Shown here: positions 8,209 through 16,258 of the stretch, one piece after another
Position numbering within the stretch: position 1 is the stretch's first letter
Layout of the letters: each line of letters starts with the position of its first letter
NCBI GenBank assembly: GCA_027486405.1
Contig: JAIXPD010000032.1
Location: forward strand, 1-51,373
Length of the DNA stretch: 51,373 bases
DNA from: Azospirillum sp.
GTDB taxonomy: Bacteria; Pseudomonadota; Alphaproteobacteria; Azospirillales; Azospirillaceae
Direction of reading: 5' to 3'
Notes under the pieces: model-generated
Databases searched by the model: none
What the model saw: the letters and a program-made list of their open reading frames with translations, nothing else
Told to the model about the DNA's origin: nothing
Program-made: the position numbers and the translations under genes

Positions 8209-9063
8209 ATGTCCGACCTTTTGAACGATCCCTTTGTCCAATCCAGCGTTCTGCCGCTGCTGCTGGGCCTGTTGGCGGTGGGCCTGCTGCGCCTGGTCGG
8301 CGGGGCGCGGAACGGGCGGCTGTTGGCCAGCGGGGGGATCGCGCTCGCCTTTCTGGCGCTGTTCCTGCTGGTGGTCGGCTTGCCCGCGTTGCCGCCGCCG
8401 TCGAGCATGGGCAAGCTGTTCTGGTCGGTGGTCGTCGGTTTTGCGCTGGGTCTGGTGGCCGACGCGCTGGGCCTGCGGGGCCGCGCGGCCTCCGCCCTGG
8501 TTGGGCTGTGGCTGGTCGCGGCGCTGGTCTGGATCGCGCTTCCCGCGCTGGACTCCGCGCGGGCCTTCATCACCCTGGCGGTGCTGGCCGCCGTCGGGTT
8601 GTGGGCGGCCTTCGCCGACTCCCTGTCGGGCGCTGAGAAGACCACCAGCCCGGCCGCCGTCCTGCTGGCGTTGGCGCTGGCCGTCGGCGTCACCGCGCTG
8701 ATCGGCTCGTCCGCATCCATCGCCCAATTGGGTCTGGCGCTGACCGCCGCGACCGGCGGGTTCCTGCTGTGGAACTGGCCGACCGAGCGCCATGTCTGGG
8801 GCGTGTCGGGCCGGGTGGCGCTGGGCCTGCCGGTGCTGATCGCCGCCATCCTGACCCTGTTCACCCAGGCGGAATCGACCACGCTGCTGATCGCCCTGCC
8901 GGCACTCGCCGCCGACGCCCTGCGCCGTCGCCTGCCCATCGGCACGACCGGGTTCGGCCCGGCGCTGGGGACGGTCGCCGTCACCGTTCTGGCGGTGGTT
9001 CCGGCGCTGGCCGCCATCGCCGCCGCCTTCCTGTTGAGCGGGGGGGAGGCGTCACCCTACTGA
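8209..9063 (+). CDS. hypothetical polytopic membrane protein
   Basis: About 284 residues, dominated by leucine, alanine, valine and glycine, with roughly eight to nine hydrophobic stretches and few charged residues. I do not recognise the family. An in-frame ATG at 8194 adds MHEFV; neither start has a clear Shine-Dalgarno sequence, so the start is uncertain. It sits between a divergent LysR regulator and a YceI gene 79 bp downstream on the same strand. The context suggests LysR-controlled expression and perhaps co-transcription with yceI. No transporter, enzyme or secretion motif is visible. Confidence 0.7.
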   Translation: MSDLLNDPFVQSSVLPLLLGLLAVGLLRLVGGARNGRLLASGGIALAFLALFLLVVGLPALPPPSSMGKLFWSVVVGFALGLVADALGLRGRAASALVGLWLVAALVWIALPALDSARAFITLAVLAAVGLWAAFADSLSGAEKTTSPAAVLLALALAVGVTALIGSSASIAQLGLALTAATGGFLLWNWPTERHVWGVSGRVALGLPVLIAAILTLFTQAESTTLLIALPALAADALRRRLPIGTTGFGPALGTVAVTVLAVVPALAAIAAAFLLSGGEASPY

Positions 9064-9142
9064 CGCCGCCGCCGCCGCCATCCTCTCGGTTTCTTTTCTC
9101 TCTCTTCGTCCACACACCTCACACACGGGAAAGTCTGTCTCC

Positions 9143-9715
9143 ATGAAGAAGATCGCGTCCGCCGCCCTGCTGTTCGCCGCCCTGACCAGCGCCCCGGCCT
9201 TTGCCGCCCCGGTCGCCTACAAGGTCGATCCCGGCCATCTCAGCGTGGCGTTCATCGTCAACCATCTGGGCTTCTCCAACCTGATCGGCCGCTTCAACAC
9301 CGCCTCGGGCGACGTCAGCTTTGACAAGGACGCGGTGGACAAGAGCAGCGTGACGATGACCATCGACGCCGCCAGCGTCGACACCAACCACGCCAAGCGC
9401 GACGAGCACCTGCGCTCCCCGGATTTCTTCAACGTGAAGGAATTCCCGAAGCTGACCTTCAAGAGCACGAAGATCGTCAAGACGGGCGAGAAGACCGGCA
9501 CGCTGACCGGCGACTTCACCATGCTGGGCGTGACCAAGCCGGTGACGCTGACCGTCACCTTCAACAAGGAAGGCAACAGCCCGGCGTCGAAGCTGGACAC
9601 CGTTGGTTTCTCGGCGCGCGGCACGCTGAAGCGCACCGATTTCGGCATGAAGTACGGCGCGCCCTACATCGGCGACGACATCGAACTGCTGATCGAAGCC
9701 GAAGCCACCAAGTAA
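9143..9715 (+). CDS. YceI family periplasmic lipid-binding protein
   Basis: The 190-residue protein starts with a Sec signal peptide (MKKIASAALLFAALTSAPAFA, cut expected after residue 21). The rest has the YceI lipocalin-like barrel pattern: YKVDPGHLSVAFIVNHLG near the N-terminus, NVKEFPKLTFKSTKI in the middle, and GTLKRTDFGMKYGAPYIGDD near the end. Known family members bind polyprenyl or other lipophilic molecules in the periplasm. Full length for the family. A strong intrinsic terminator follows at once, so the transcript ends here. Role in this organism unknown; stress-linked isoprenoid handling is the usual proposal. Confidence 0.9.
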   Translation: MKKIASAALLFAALTSAPAFAAPVAYKVDPGHLSVAFIVNHLGFSNLIGRFNTASGDVSFDKDAVDKSSVTMTIDAASVDTNHAKRDEHLRSPDFFNVKEFPKLTFKSTKIVKTGEKTGTLTGDFTMLGVTKPVTLTVTFNKEGNSPASKLDTVGFSARGTLKRTDFGMKYGAPYIGDDIELLIEAEATK

Positions 9716-9726
9716 GCGGTTGCGAC

Positions 9727-9766
9727 GACCGGCGCGGCGGATCCCTCCGCCGCGCCGGTCTTTTTT
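9727..9766 (+). terminator. intrinsic terminator after yceI
   Basis: Perfect 15-bp stem (9727-9741 paired with 9746-9760), 4-base loop, then six T residues at 9761-9766. It is a textbook rho-independent terminator. Confidence 0.92.
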
Positions 9767-9797
9767 GCCGATGTTTGCCGATTTTTGTTGACGGGGG

Positions 9798-10805
9798 ATG
9801 ACGATGCCGGAACTGGTCAACGGGGTGTGGGTCAAGGGCGACGTCGCCGCAAGCGAGATCAAGAACGGGGCCTTTCACCGGGAACCGACGCGCTTTCGCG
9901 GCTGGATCACCCCGGACGGGGCGCCCGACGCCGACGGCAATCCGACCCGCCCCGCCGAGGCCGGGCGCTATCACCTCTACGTTTCCTACCTCTGCCCCTG
10001 GGCGTCGCGCACGCTGATCCTGCGCACGCTGAAGGGGTTGGAGGGGATCATCGGCCTATCGGTGTCCCTGCCCGTTCTGGGCGAGGATGGCTGGACCTAC
10101 CCCGCCGACGAGGACGCCGGGCCGCACCTGCCGCGCTTCCGCTTTCAGCACCAGCTCTACACCACCAGCGATCCGACCTACAGCGGCAAGGTGTCGGTCC
10201 CGGTGCTGTGGGATCGGCGGGATGGCCGCATCGTCAACAACGAATCCGCCGACATCCTGCGCATCCTGAACAGCGCCTTCGATGGGTTGACCGGCAACCG
10301 GCTGGATTTCTACCCGGAGGCGCTGCGCGCGGACATCGACCAGTGGAACGCGCTGATCTACGAAACCGTCAACAACGGGGTCTACCGCTGCGGCTTCGCC
10401 AAGTCGCAAAGCAGCTACGACAGCGCTTTCGACGCCCTGTTCGCCACGCTGGCGCGGTTGGAAGACCATCTGGGGCGGAACCGCTATCTGGTCGGCGAAT
10501 GGCTGACGGAGGCGGATTGGCGGCTGTTCGTGACGCTGGTGCGCTTTGACGCCGCCTATCACGGCGCGTTCAAATGCAACCTGCACCGCATCGCCGATTG
10601 CCCCAACCTGTCGGGCTATCTGCGCGAGCTGCATCAATGGCCGGGCGTGGCCGACACGGTGCGGATCGACGACATCAAGGCGGGCTATTACTCCATCGCC
10701 ACCGTCAACCCGACCGGCATCGTGCCCAAGGGGCCGCTGCTGGACCTGACCAGCCCCCACGGGCGCGACGCCCTGCCCGGTCGCGGCATCGTCACGCGGG
10801 GCTGA
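9798..10805 (+). CDS. glutathionyl-hydroquinone reductase (Xi-class glutathione S-transferase, YqjG-like)
   Basis: The 335-residue protein carries the Xi-class signature YLCPWA with the catalytic cysteine at C66. A C-terminal all-alpha GST domain runs from about residue 175 (DQWNALIYETVNNGVYRCGFA). These enzymes reduce glutathionyl-hydroquinones to hydroquinones with glutathione in the cytoplasm. Length matches the family. Two ATG codons at 9798 and 9804 compete; GGGGG just before favours either, and I keep the first. It is preceded by the yceI terminator, so it needs its own promoter in a gap of about 30 bp or depends on read-through. A MITE copy begins 20 bp after the stop. Confidence 0.88.
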   Translation: MTMPELVNGVWVKGDVAASEIKNGAFHREPTRFRGWITPDGAPDADGNPTRPAEAGRYHLYVSYLCPWASRTLILRTLKGLEGIIGLSVSLPVLGEDGWTYPADEDAGPHLPRFRFQHQLYTTSDPTYSGKVSVPVLWDRRDGRIVNNESADILRILNSAFDGLTGNRLDFYPEALRADIDQWNALIYETVNNGVYRCGFAKSQSSYDSAFDALFATLARLEDHLGRNRYLVGEWLTEADWRLFVTLVRFDAAYHGAFKCNLHRIADCPNLSGYLRELHQWPGVADTVRIDDIKAGYYSIATVNPTGIVPKGPLLDLTSPHGRDALPGRGIVTRG

Positions 10806-10824
10806 CGACCCAAGCGCATCGGCA

Positions 10825-10994
10825 GGGCAATCGGGTGAAGGCTTGAAATTCCTTTATTAGGACATTCGTCATCCCCGCGAAGGCGGGGATCCAGAGTTTC
10901 CATAGTGGCTCTGACGGGAAATCCTGGATCCCCGCCTTCGCGGGGATGACGGCGAATTCTTCGTATAGGTTTATAAACCTTCAAGCGATTGCCC
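10825..10994. mobile_element. MITE-like palindromic repeat, copy 2 (complete, about 170 bp)
   Basis: Ends are GGGCAATCG (10825-10833) and CGATTGCCC (10986-10994), part of an imperfect 16-bp terminal inverted repeat. Inside are two perfect complementary 26-bp arms (10868-10893 and 10925-10950). CGCATCGG occurs just outside both ends, a possible remnant of target duplication, though a few bases separate it from the termini. There is no ORF that looks like a transposase. The same element occurs at 1-150 and 50957-51127. Confidence 0.82.
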
Positions 10995-11096
10995 GAATCG
11001 CATCGGTTTCCGCCATAGCCACGCGCGCGGCTTTTCCCCTATTCTCACGCCCGGTTCCTTTGTGCTGGACGATTGAGAAGGTCGAAAGCCGCCGCC

Positions 11097-13814
11097 ATGG
11101 CCACCGTCGCCGAAGCCCTCGCCGTCGCCGCCGACCATCACCAGTCCGGACGGCTGGCGGAGGCGGAAACGCTCTATCGGCGGATCCTGGACGTTGATCC
11201 CGACAACGCGGCAGCGCTCCACCTGTTCGGGGTGCTGGCCGCCCAGTGCGGGGCCTTCGACGTTGCCGTCGATCACATCGGCCGGGCCATCGACCAGAAC
11301 CCGACGGTGGCCGAGTTCCACCGCCATCACGCCATGGCGCTCGACCGGTTGGGCCGGGTGGCCGAGGCGGCGGACGCCTATGGCCGCGCCGCCGCGCTCG
11401 ACCCCGGCCACGCCGACACCCAGTTCAACCACGGCGTTCTGCTCGACCGGCTGGGCCAGCGGGCGGCGGCGGCGGACGCCTTCGCCCGCGCGCTGGACGC
11501 CAACCCGCGCCACGCGGCGGCCGCCAACAACCGGGGCCTGGCCCTGCGCGCCCTGGGCCGCACGGCGGAGGCCGCCGACAGCTTCGCCCGCGCGGGCCGG
11601 ATCGACCCCGGTTTCGGGGCGGCATGGTACCATCAGGCCCTGGCACTGGCGGCGCTGGGGCGGTTGGACGACAGCGCGGTGGCCCTGCGCCGGGCGGTGG
11701 TGGGCGATCCGGGCCTGAGCGGCGCGCACGTCAATCTGGGCAACCGGCTGCCGCAGACCAGCGACGCCGGGTTGCGCCACTACCAACACGCGCTGAGGCT
11801 TGATCCCCGCTTGGCCGGGGCGTGGCGCGGGCTGGCCCAACAGCTTCACGCGCGTGGCCGCCAAACCGAGGCGGCGGACGCCGCCGCCGAGGCCATCCGG
11901 CTGGGTGGGGGCGAACCCATCCTGTGGAACGCGCTGGGAACCTGCCGTCTGGCGGCGGGCGACCGGGCCGGGGCGGTGCGCGCCTTTGCCCGTTGGGCCG
12001 TGGCCCACCCCGACGACGCCGAGGCGCAGTTCGCCTTGGCGGTGGCCAGCGCGCCCAGCGATCCAGCGCTGGCCGACGGCGCTTACCGCCGCACCGTCCG
12101 GCTGCTGTGGAACGATCATCGGGCCTGGGCCAATCTGGCCCTGCTGCGTCTGGCCGACCAGCGCCCGGCGGACGCGCTGGCCCCCTTGCGCACCGTGGCG
12201 GCGCTGCGCCCCGATCTGGCCGAACCCTGGTTCAACCTGGGTCACACGCTGCGCGGGCTGGACCGCGCGGGCGACGGGGTGGTGTGCTACCGCCGCGCCT
12301 TGATCCTGGTCCCCGATCAGGTCGGGGCCGCCTTCAACCGCGCCCTCGACTTGCAGGAGTTGGGGCGGATCGACGCGGCGGCGGACGGCTACCGCCACAC
12401 ACTGGCGCTCGCCCCCACCCACCGGGACGCCCTGTGCAACCTGTCCAGCATCGTCCGCGCCACCGCCCGCTACGCCGAGGCGACGGCGGGCTACCGCCGG
12501 GCGCAGGCGCTGGAACCGGAGAATGTGGACGCCCACCGCAATCTGCTCTCCTCCATCCTGTATGATCCGGGCTGGACGGAGGCGATGCGCTTTGCCGAAC
12601 ACCGGCGGTTCGAACGGCTGCACGCCGCCCCGCTCTACACCACGCTGGACGCCAAGCTGTACGCCAATTCCCAGCCTTGCCCGAACGACCGCGACCCGAA
12701 CCGCCGCCTGCGCGTCGGCTATCTGTCCGCCGATTTCCGCAGCCACCCGGTGGCGCGCAATCTGGAACCGATCCTCGCCAACCACGACCACCAGCGGTTC
12801 GAGATCACCGCCTACGCCCACGTTGCCCGCCCGGACGAGACGACGGAACGCCTGCGCCCGCTGATGGACCGCTGGCGCGAGGTCGGCGGGTTGTCGGACG
12901 CCGACACGGCGGCGCGCATCCGCGCCGACGGCATCGATGTGCTGGTGATCGTCGCCGGGCGGTTCGATTCCAACCGCCCCCTGGTCGCCGCCCACCGCGC
13001 GGCACCGGTGCAGATCAGCCTGTATGACGGGGCGACCAGCGGCCTGTCGGCGATGGACTATCTCATCACCGACCGGGTGATGACGCCGCGCGGGCGCTTC
13101 GCCCCGGCGGACGCCGAATCCTTCGCCGAACGGCCGATCCGCCTGCCCACCCTGTTCGCCTATCCCCCGATCGACGACGCGCCGCCGCCCGAACCGCCGC
13201 CGTTGCTGGCGCGCGGCGGCGTCACCTTCGGCAGCTTCAACAACCCGGCCAAGCAGTCGGACGCCGTGCTGGGGCTGTGGGGCCGGGTGTTGCGGGCGGT
13301 TCCCGGCTCCCGGCTGGTGCTGAAATACAAGAATCTCTACGCCGCGCCGGAGCTGGCGGCCCGCGCCCGCCAGATGGTGGCCGACCAGGGCGTCGATCCC
13401 GCCCGCGTTCTCACCCCCGCCAGCGTGCAGGACCGCCGCCATCATCTGGCGCTCTATCACGGCATCGACATCGCGCTGGATCCCTTCCCCTTCTGCGGGG
13501 CCACAACCAGTTTCGAGGCGCTGTGGATGGGGGTTCCGGTGGTCACACGGCCTGGTCTCAACATGATGAGCCGCTGGTCGGCGTCGCTGCTGTCGGCGTT
13601 GGGCTTGCCGGATTTGATCGCCGCCAACGACGAGTCCTATGTCGCCATCGCCGCCGCGCTGGCCGCCGATCCGGCCCGGCTGTCGGCCCTGCGCGCCAGC
13701 CTGCGCCCCCGGATCACCGCCGCCCCCTTCCTGAACGGCCCGCACAAGGCCCGGCAGATGGAGCGGGTCTATCGCGCGCTGTGGCGGCGCTGGGCGCGGG
13801 CGCAGGGGGGCTGA
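11097..13814 (+). CDS. TPR-repeat protein with C-terminal GT41 (SPINDLY/O-GlcNAc transferase-like) glycosyltransferase domain
   Basis: About 905 residues. Residues 1 to about 500 are tandem 34-residue TPR units (for example AEAETLYRRILDVDPDNAAA). From about 538 a GT41 domain follows: RVGYLSADFRSHPV, DVLVIVAGRF, and near 790 the donor-binding region ALDPFPFCGATTSFEALWMG followed by VPVVTRPG. These proteins transfer a sugar from a nucleotide donor to Ser/Thr of a protein in the cytoplasm; bacterial members often modify surface or flagellar proteins, and the target here is unknown. ATG 11097 is chosen with GAGAAGG 15 bp upstream; an upstream in-frame TTG at 11073 is less likely. A LysR gene begins 4 bp after the stop. 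Confidence 0.87.
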   Translation: MATVAEALAVAADHHQSGRLAEAETLYRRILDVDPDNAAALHLFGVLAAQCGAFDVAVDHIGRAIDQNPTVAEFHRHHAMALDRLGRVAEAADAYGRAAALDPGHADTQFNHGVLLDRLGQRAAAADAFARALDANPRHAAAANNRGLALRALGRTAEAADSFARAGRIDPGFGAAWYHQALALAALGRLDDSAVALRRAVVGDPGLSGAHVNLGNRLPQTSDAGLRHYQHALRLDPRLAGAWRGLAQQLHARGRQTEAADAAAEAIRLGGGEPILWNALGTCRLAAGDRAGAVRAFARWAVAHPDDAEAQFALAVASAPSDPALADGAYRRTVRLLWNDHRAWANLALLRLADQRPADALAPLRTVAALRPDLAEPWFNLGHTLRGLDRAGDGVVCYRRALILVPDQVGAAFNRALDLQELGRIDAAADGYRHTLALAPTHRDALCNLSSIVRATARYAEATAGYRRAQALEPENVDAHRNLLSSILYDPGWTEAMRFAEHRRFERLHAAPLYTTLDAKLYANSQPCPNDRDPNRRLRVGYLSADFRSHPVARNLEPILANHDHQRFEITAYAHVARPDETTERLRPLMDRWREVGGLSDADTAARIRADGIDVLVIVAGRFDSNRPLVAAHRAAPVQISLYDGATSGLSAMDYLITDRVMTPRGRFAPADAESFAERPIRLPTLFAYPPIDDAPPPEPPPLLARGGVTFGSFNNPAKQSDAVLGLWGRVLRAVPGSRLVLKYKNLYAAPELAARARQMVADQGVDPARVLTPASVQDRRHHLALYHGIDIALDPFPFCGATTSFEALWMGVPVVTRPGLNMMSRWSASLLSALGLPDLIAANDESYVAIAAALAADPARLSALRASLRPRITAAPFLNGPHKARQMERVYRALWRRWARAQGG

Positions 13815-13818
13815 CCGA

Positions 13819-14694
13819 ATGGAACTGCGGCATTTGCGCTATTTCCAGATGGTGGCGGCGGAACGCAGCTTCACCCGCGCGGCGGAGCGGCTGCACATCG
13901 CCCAACCGCCGTTGAGCCGCCAGATCCGCCAGTTGGAGGAAAAGGTCGGGGCCGAACTGCTGGTGCGCGGCTCCCGCCCGCTGGAACTGACCGAGGCCGG
14001 ACGCCTGCTGTACGAACACGCCGTGCAGGTGCTGGACCGGGTGGACGAGATCCATTGGAGCCTGCGGGCGCTGGGCGGATCGCGCCGCACCATCTATCCC
14101 ATCGGCTTCGTCGGTTCGATCATTTACGGGTCGCTGCCGCGCGTGCTGCGCCGATTCCGCGCCTCACGCCCCGATCTGGATGTGCGCCTGATCGAAATGA
14201 CGACGCTGGAGCAGTTGCCCGCCCTGCGCGATCACCGCATCGCCGTCGGCTTTGGCCGTCTGTCCTTCCAGGAACCCGGCATCGCCCAACGGGTGTTGCG
14301 CGACGAGCCGCTGGTGGTCGCGGTGTCCTGCGACTCCCCGCTCGCCACCGACAGCGGGCCGGTCCCGCTGGCCGCCCTGCTGGGCGAACCCCTGCTGGTT
14401 TACCCGCGCAAACCCCGGCCCAGCTACGCCGATCAGGTGCTGGCGCTGTTCCGCGACCGCGATCTGCTGCCCGGTGCGGTGGTGGAGGCGGGGGAATTGC
14501 AAACCGCGCTGGGTCTGGTCGCCTGCGGGGTCGGGCTGTGTCTGGTTCCGGAAACCGCGTCGGTGTCGCGCGCCGATCTGATTTACCGGCCCATCGCCGA
14601 CCCGCACGTCACCTCGCCGACCATCGTCAGCACCCGCGCGGGCGATGAGAACGAGGCCACCGCCGCCCTGCTGGCGATGGTGGCCGACGCCTGA
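13819..14694 (+). CDS. LysR-family transcriptional regulator (CbnR/CatR/BenM-like group)
   Basis: The 291-residue protein has a LysR winged helix (MELRHLRYFQMVAAERSFTR, then AAERLHIAQPPLSRQIRQLE) and a co-inducer domain from about residue 90. The LHIAQPPLSRQIRQLEEKVG recognition segment is typical of the aromatic-catabolism branch, whose members bind muconate or benzoate. No aromatic-degradation gene is nearby. It begins 4 bp after the TPR/GT41 stop, so the two are likely co-transcribed, an uncommon pairing. A GC-rich hairpin follows and the formate dehydrogenase operon converges from the other side. Target genes cannot be named from this window. Confidence 0.87.
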   Translation: MELRHLRYFQMVAAERSFTRAAERLHIAQPPLSRQIRQLEEKVGAELLVRGSRPLELTEAGRLLYEHAVQVLDRVDEIHWSLRALGGSRRTIYPIGFVGSIIYGSLPRVLRRFRASRPDLDVRLIEMTTLEQLPALRDHRIAVGFGRLSFQEPGIAQRVLRDEPLVVAVSCDSPLATDSGPVPLAALLGEPLLVYPRKPRPSYADQVLALFRDRDLLPGAVVEAGELQTALGLVACGVGLCLVPETASVSRADLIYRPIADPHVTSPTIVSTRAGDENEATAALLAMVADA

Positions 14695-14699
14695 GGAGG

Positions 14700-14722
14700 G
14701 GGGGGCCGACCGCCCGCCCCCC
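14700..14722. terminator. GC-rich hairpin between convergent genes
   Basis: GGGGGGC at 14700-14706 pairs with GCCCCCC at 14716-14722. It lies between the LysR stop (14694) and the fdnI stop (14738), so it could end transcription from either side. No T run directly after it on the plus strand. Confidence 0.4.
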
Positions 14723-14737
14723 ATCAAGAAAAACGCG

Positions 14738-15358
14738 TCAAAGCTTCTTGCCCGTCATCTCGCGGTACCAGCGCGGGTGATGCTTCTTCGCCCAGGCGTG
14801 GGTCACAACCCCCTCGACCATCGCGCGGATCGTCCCCTGAACCCACAGCGCCGCATAGACATGGACGATGATCGAGGCGATCAGCGCCAACGCGCTGGTG
14901 GCGTGGACCAGCAGGGCGATGCGGATCACCGGGATCGGGAAGGACGCCGCGAAATAGGGCCGCCACGCGATCACGCCCGACCCCAGCAGGGCGGCCACGC
15001 ACAGCACCATCACCCAGAACATCGCCTTTTGGCCGCCGTTGTAGCGGCCGATGTCGCCCACCTCGTTGCCCTTCATCACCTCCTTCACCGACAGCATCCA
15101 GCGGATGTCCTCGCGGTTCAGAAGATTGTGATGCCAGTAGCGGAAGAACTGGCGGCCAAAGGCAACCGCCATCACGACGCCGACGAAGGGATGGACGATG
15201 CGCGCCAGCTCCGGCGTGCCGAACACCCCGGTCAGCCAGAAGAAGGCCGGGTAGAAAAAGGCCAGCCCGGAAATCGCCAGCAGCACGAAGCAGACCGCAA
15301 CGATCCAGTGGTTGATCCGCTCGGCGGCGTTGTAGCGCTGAATCACCTTGTCGGTCAT
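14738..15358 (-). CDS. fdnI: formate dehydrogenase gamma subunit (cytochrome b556)
   Basis: The 206-residue membrane protein has four hydrophobic segments and the family start [20 protein letters not shown], where the histidine is an expected haem b ligand; further histidines in [22 protein letters not shown] match the second ligand region. It anchors the dehydrogenase to the cytoplasmic membrane and passes electrons from the Fe-S subunit to quinone. The ATG overlaps the stop of the beta subunit (ATGA), indicating translational coupling. It is the last gene of the fdnGHI operon. Length fits the FdnI/FdoI family. Confidence 0.92.
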   Translation of the reverse strand: MTDKVIQRYNAAERINHWIVAVCFVLLAISGLAFFYPAFFWLTGVFGTPELARIVHPFVGVVMAVAFGRQFFRYWHHNLLNREDIRWMLSVKEVMKGNEVGDIGRYNGGQKAMFWVMVLCVAALLGSGVIAWRPYFAASFPIPVIRIALLVHATSALALIASIIVHVYAALWVQGTIRAMVEGVVTHAWAKKHHPRWYREMTGKKL

Positions 15359-16254
15359 GACCGGTCCTCCCCCTGGGTGTCCGCGTGGGCGTCTGCGTGC
15401 GTGTCGTCATCGGCCCGGTTGGGGCCGACCGTGATGTAATGGAAGAAGCCGAACAGCCCGGCGGCGGCGATGCCCAGCGTCGCCAACGGCTTCAACGCCC
15501 CCTTCCACAGGGCGACCGCCGCGCTGATCGACGGATCCTTCGGCAGGCCGGAATACAGCTCCGGCTTGTCGGCGTGGTGCAGCACATACAGGGTGTGGGT
15601 CCCGCCCACCCCCGGCGGGTCGTACAGACCGGCGTTGTCAAAGCCACGGCTGCGCAGATCGGCGACGCGGGTGGCCGCGACCTCCTTCATATCCTCCTTG
15701 GAGCCGAACTGGATGGCCCCGGTCGGGCAGGTCTTGACGCAGGCCGGTTCCAGCCCGACCGCGACGCGGTCGGAGCACATGTTGCACTTGTACGCCTTGC
15801 CGTCCTTCGGGCTGAGGCGCGGCACGTTGAACGGGCAGCCGGACACGCAATAACCGCAGCCGATGCAGAGATCCTGATTGAAATCGACGATCCCGTTCTT
15901 GTGCTGCACGATGGCCCCCGGCGTCGGGCAGGCCTTCAGGCAACCGGGATCGCTGCAATGCATGCAGCCGTCCTTGCGGATCAGCCATTCCAGCTTGCCG
16001 TTCTCCTCCACCTCGGCAAAGCGCATGACGGTCCAGGCTTGCGAGGACAGATCGGTCGGGTTGTCGTAAACGCCGACGCAGGTGCCGACCTCGGCGCGCA
16101 GCTCGTTCCATTCGGAACAGGCGACCTGACAGGCCTTGCAGCCGATGCAGACCGACACGTCGATGAGCTGGGCGATCTCGGTCGGGTTCCGGGCCTCGGG
16201 CGCGGTCGTCGGCGTGGCCGATCGGCGCTGGATGTCCAGGGATGACGAGGTCAT
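15355..16254 (-). CDS. fdnH: formate dehydrogenase beta subunit (iron-sulfur)
   Basis: The 299-residue protein has four [4Fe-4S] binding motifs: C36/C39/C42/C46, C97/C100/C105/C109, C130/C133/C136/C140 and C157/C160/C172/C176. A single hydrophobic helix near residues 255-275 anchors it to the membrane, followed by a histidine/aspartate-rich tail ([16 protein letters not shown]). It carries electrons from the molybdenum subunit to the cytochrome b subunit. The gene starts 4 bp after the alpha-subunit stop and overlaps fdnI by 4 bp. Also called fdxH or fdoH in other genomes. Confidence 0.93.
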   Translation of the reverse strand: MTSSSLDIQRRSATPTTAPEARNPTEIAQLIDVSVCIGCKACQVACSEWNELRAEVGTCVGVYDNPTDLSSQAWTVMRFAEVEENGKLEWLIRKDGCMHCSDPGCLKACPTPGAIVQHKNGIVDFNQDLCIGCGYCVSGCPFNVPRLSPKDGKAYKCNMCSDRVAVGLEPACVKTCPTGAIQFGSKEDMKEVAATRVADLRSRGFDNAGLYDPPGVGGTHTLYVLHHADKPELYSGLPKDPSISAAVALWKGALKPLATLGIAAAGLFGFFHYITVGPNRADDDTHADAHADTQGEDRS

Positions 16255-16258
16255 GGCG

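Noticed and set aside
10688..10984. Small ORF with RRHPREGGDP/DPRLRGDDE peptides
   Set aside because: This is the translated inner arm of the palindromic repeat, a well-known annotation artefact.
10971..13745. 924-codon open frame on the minus strand
   Set aside because: Opposite the TPR/GT41 gene; low-complexity Arg/Gly/Val/Gln composition and no domain.
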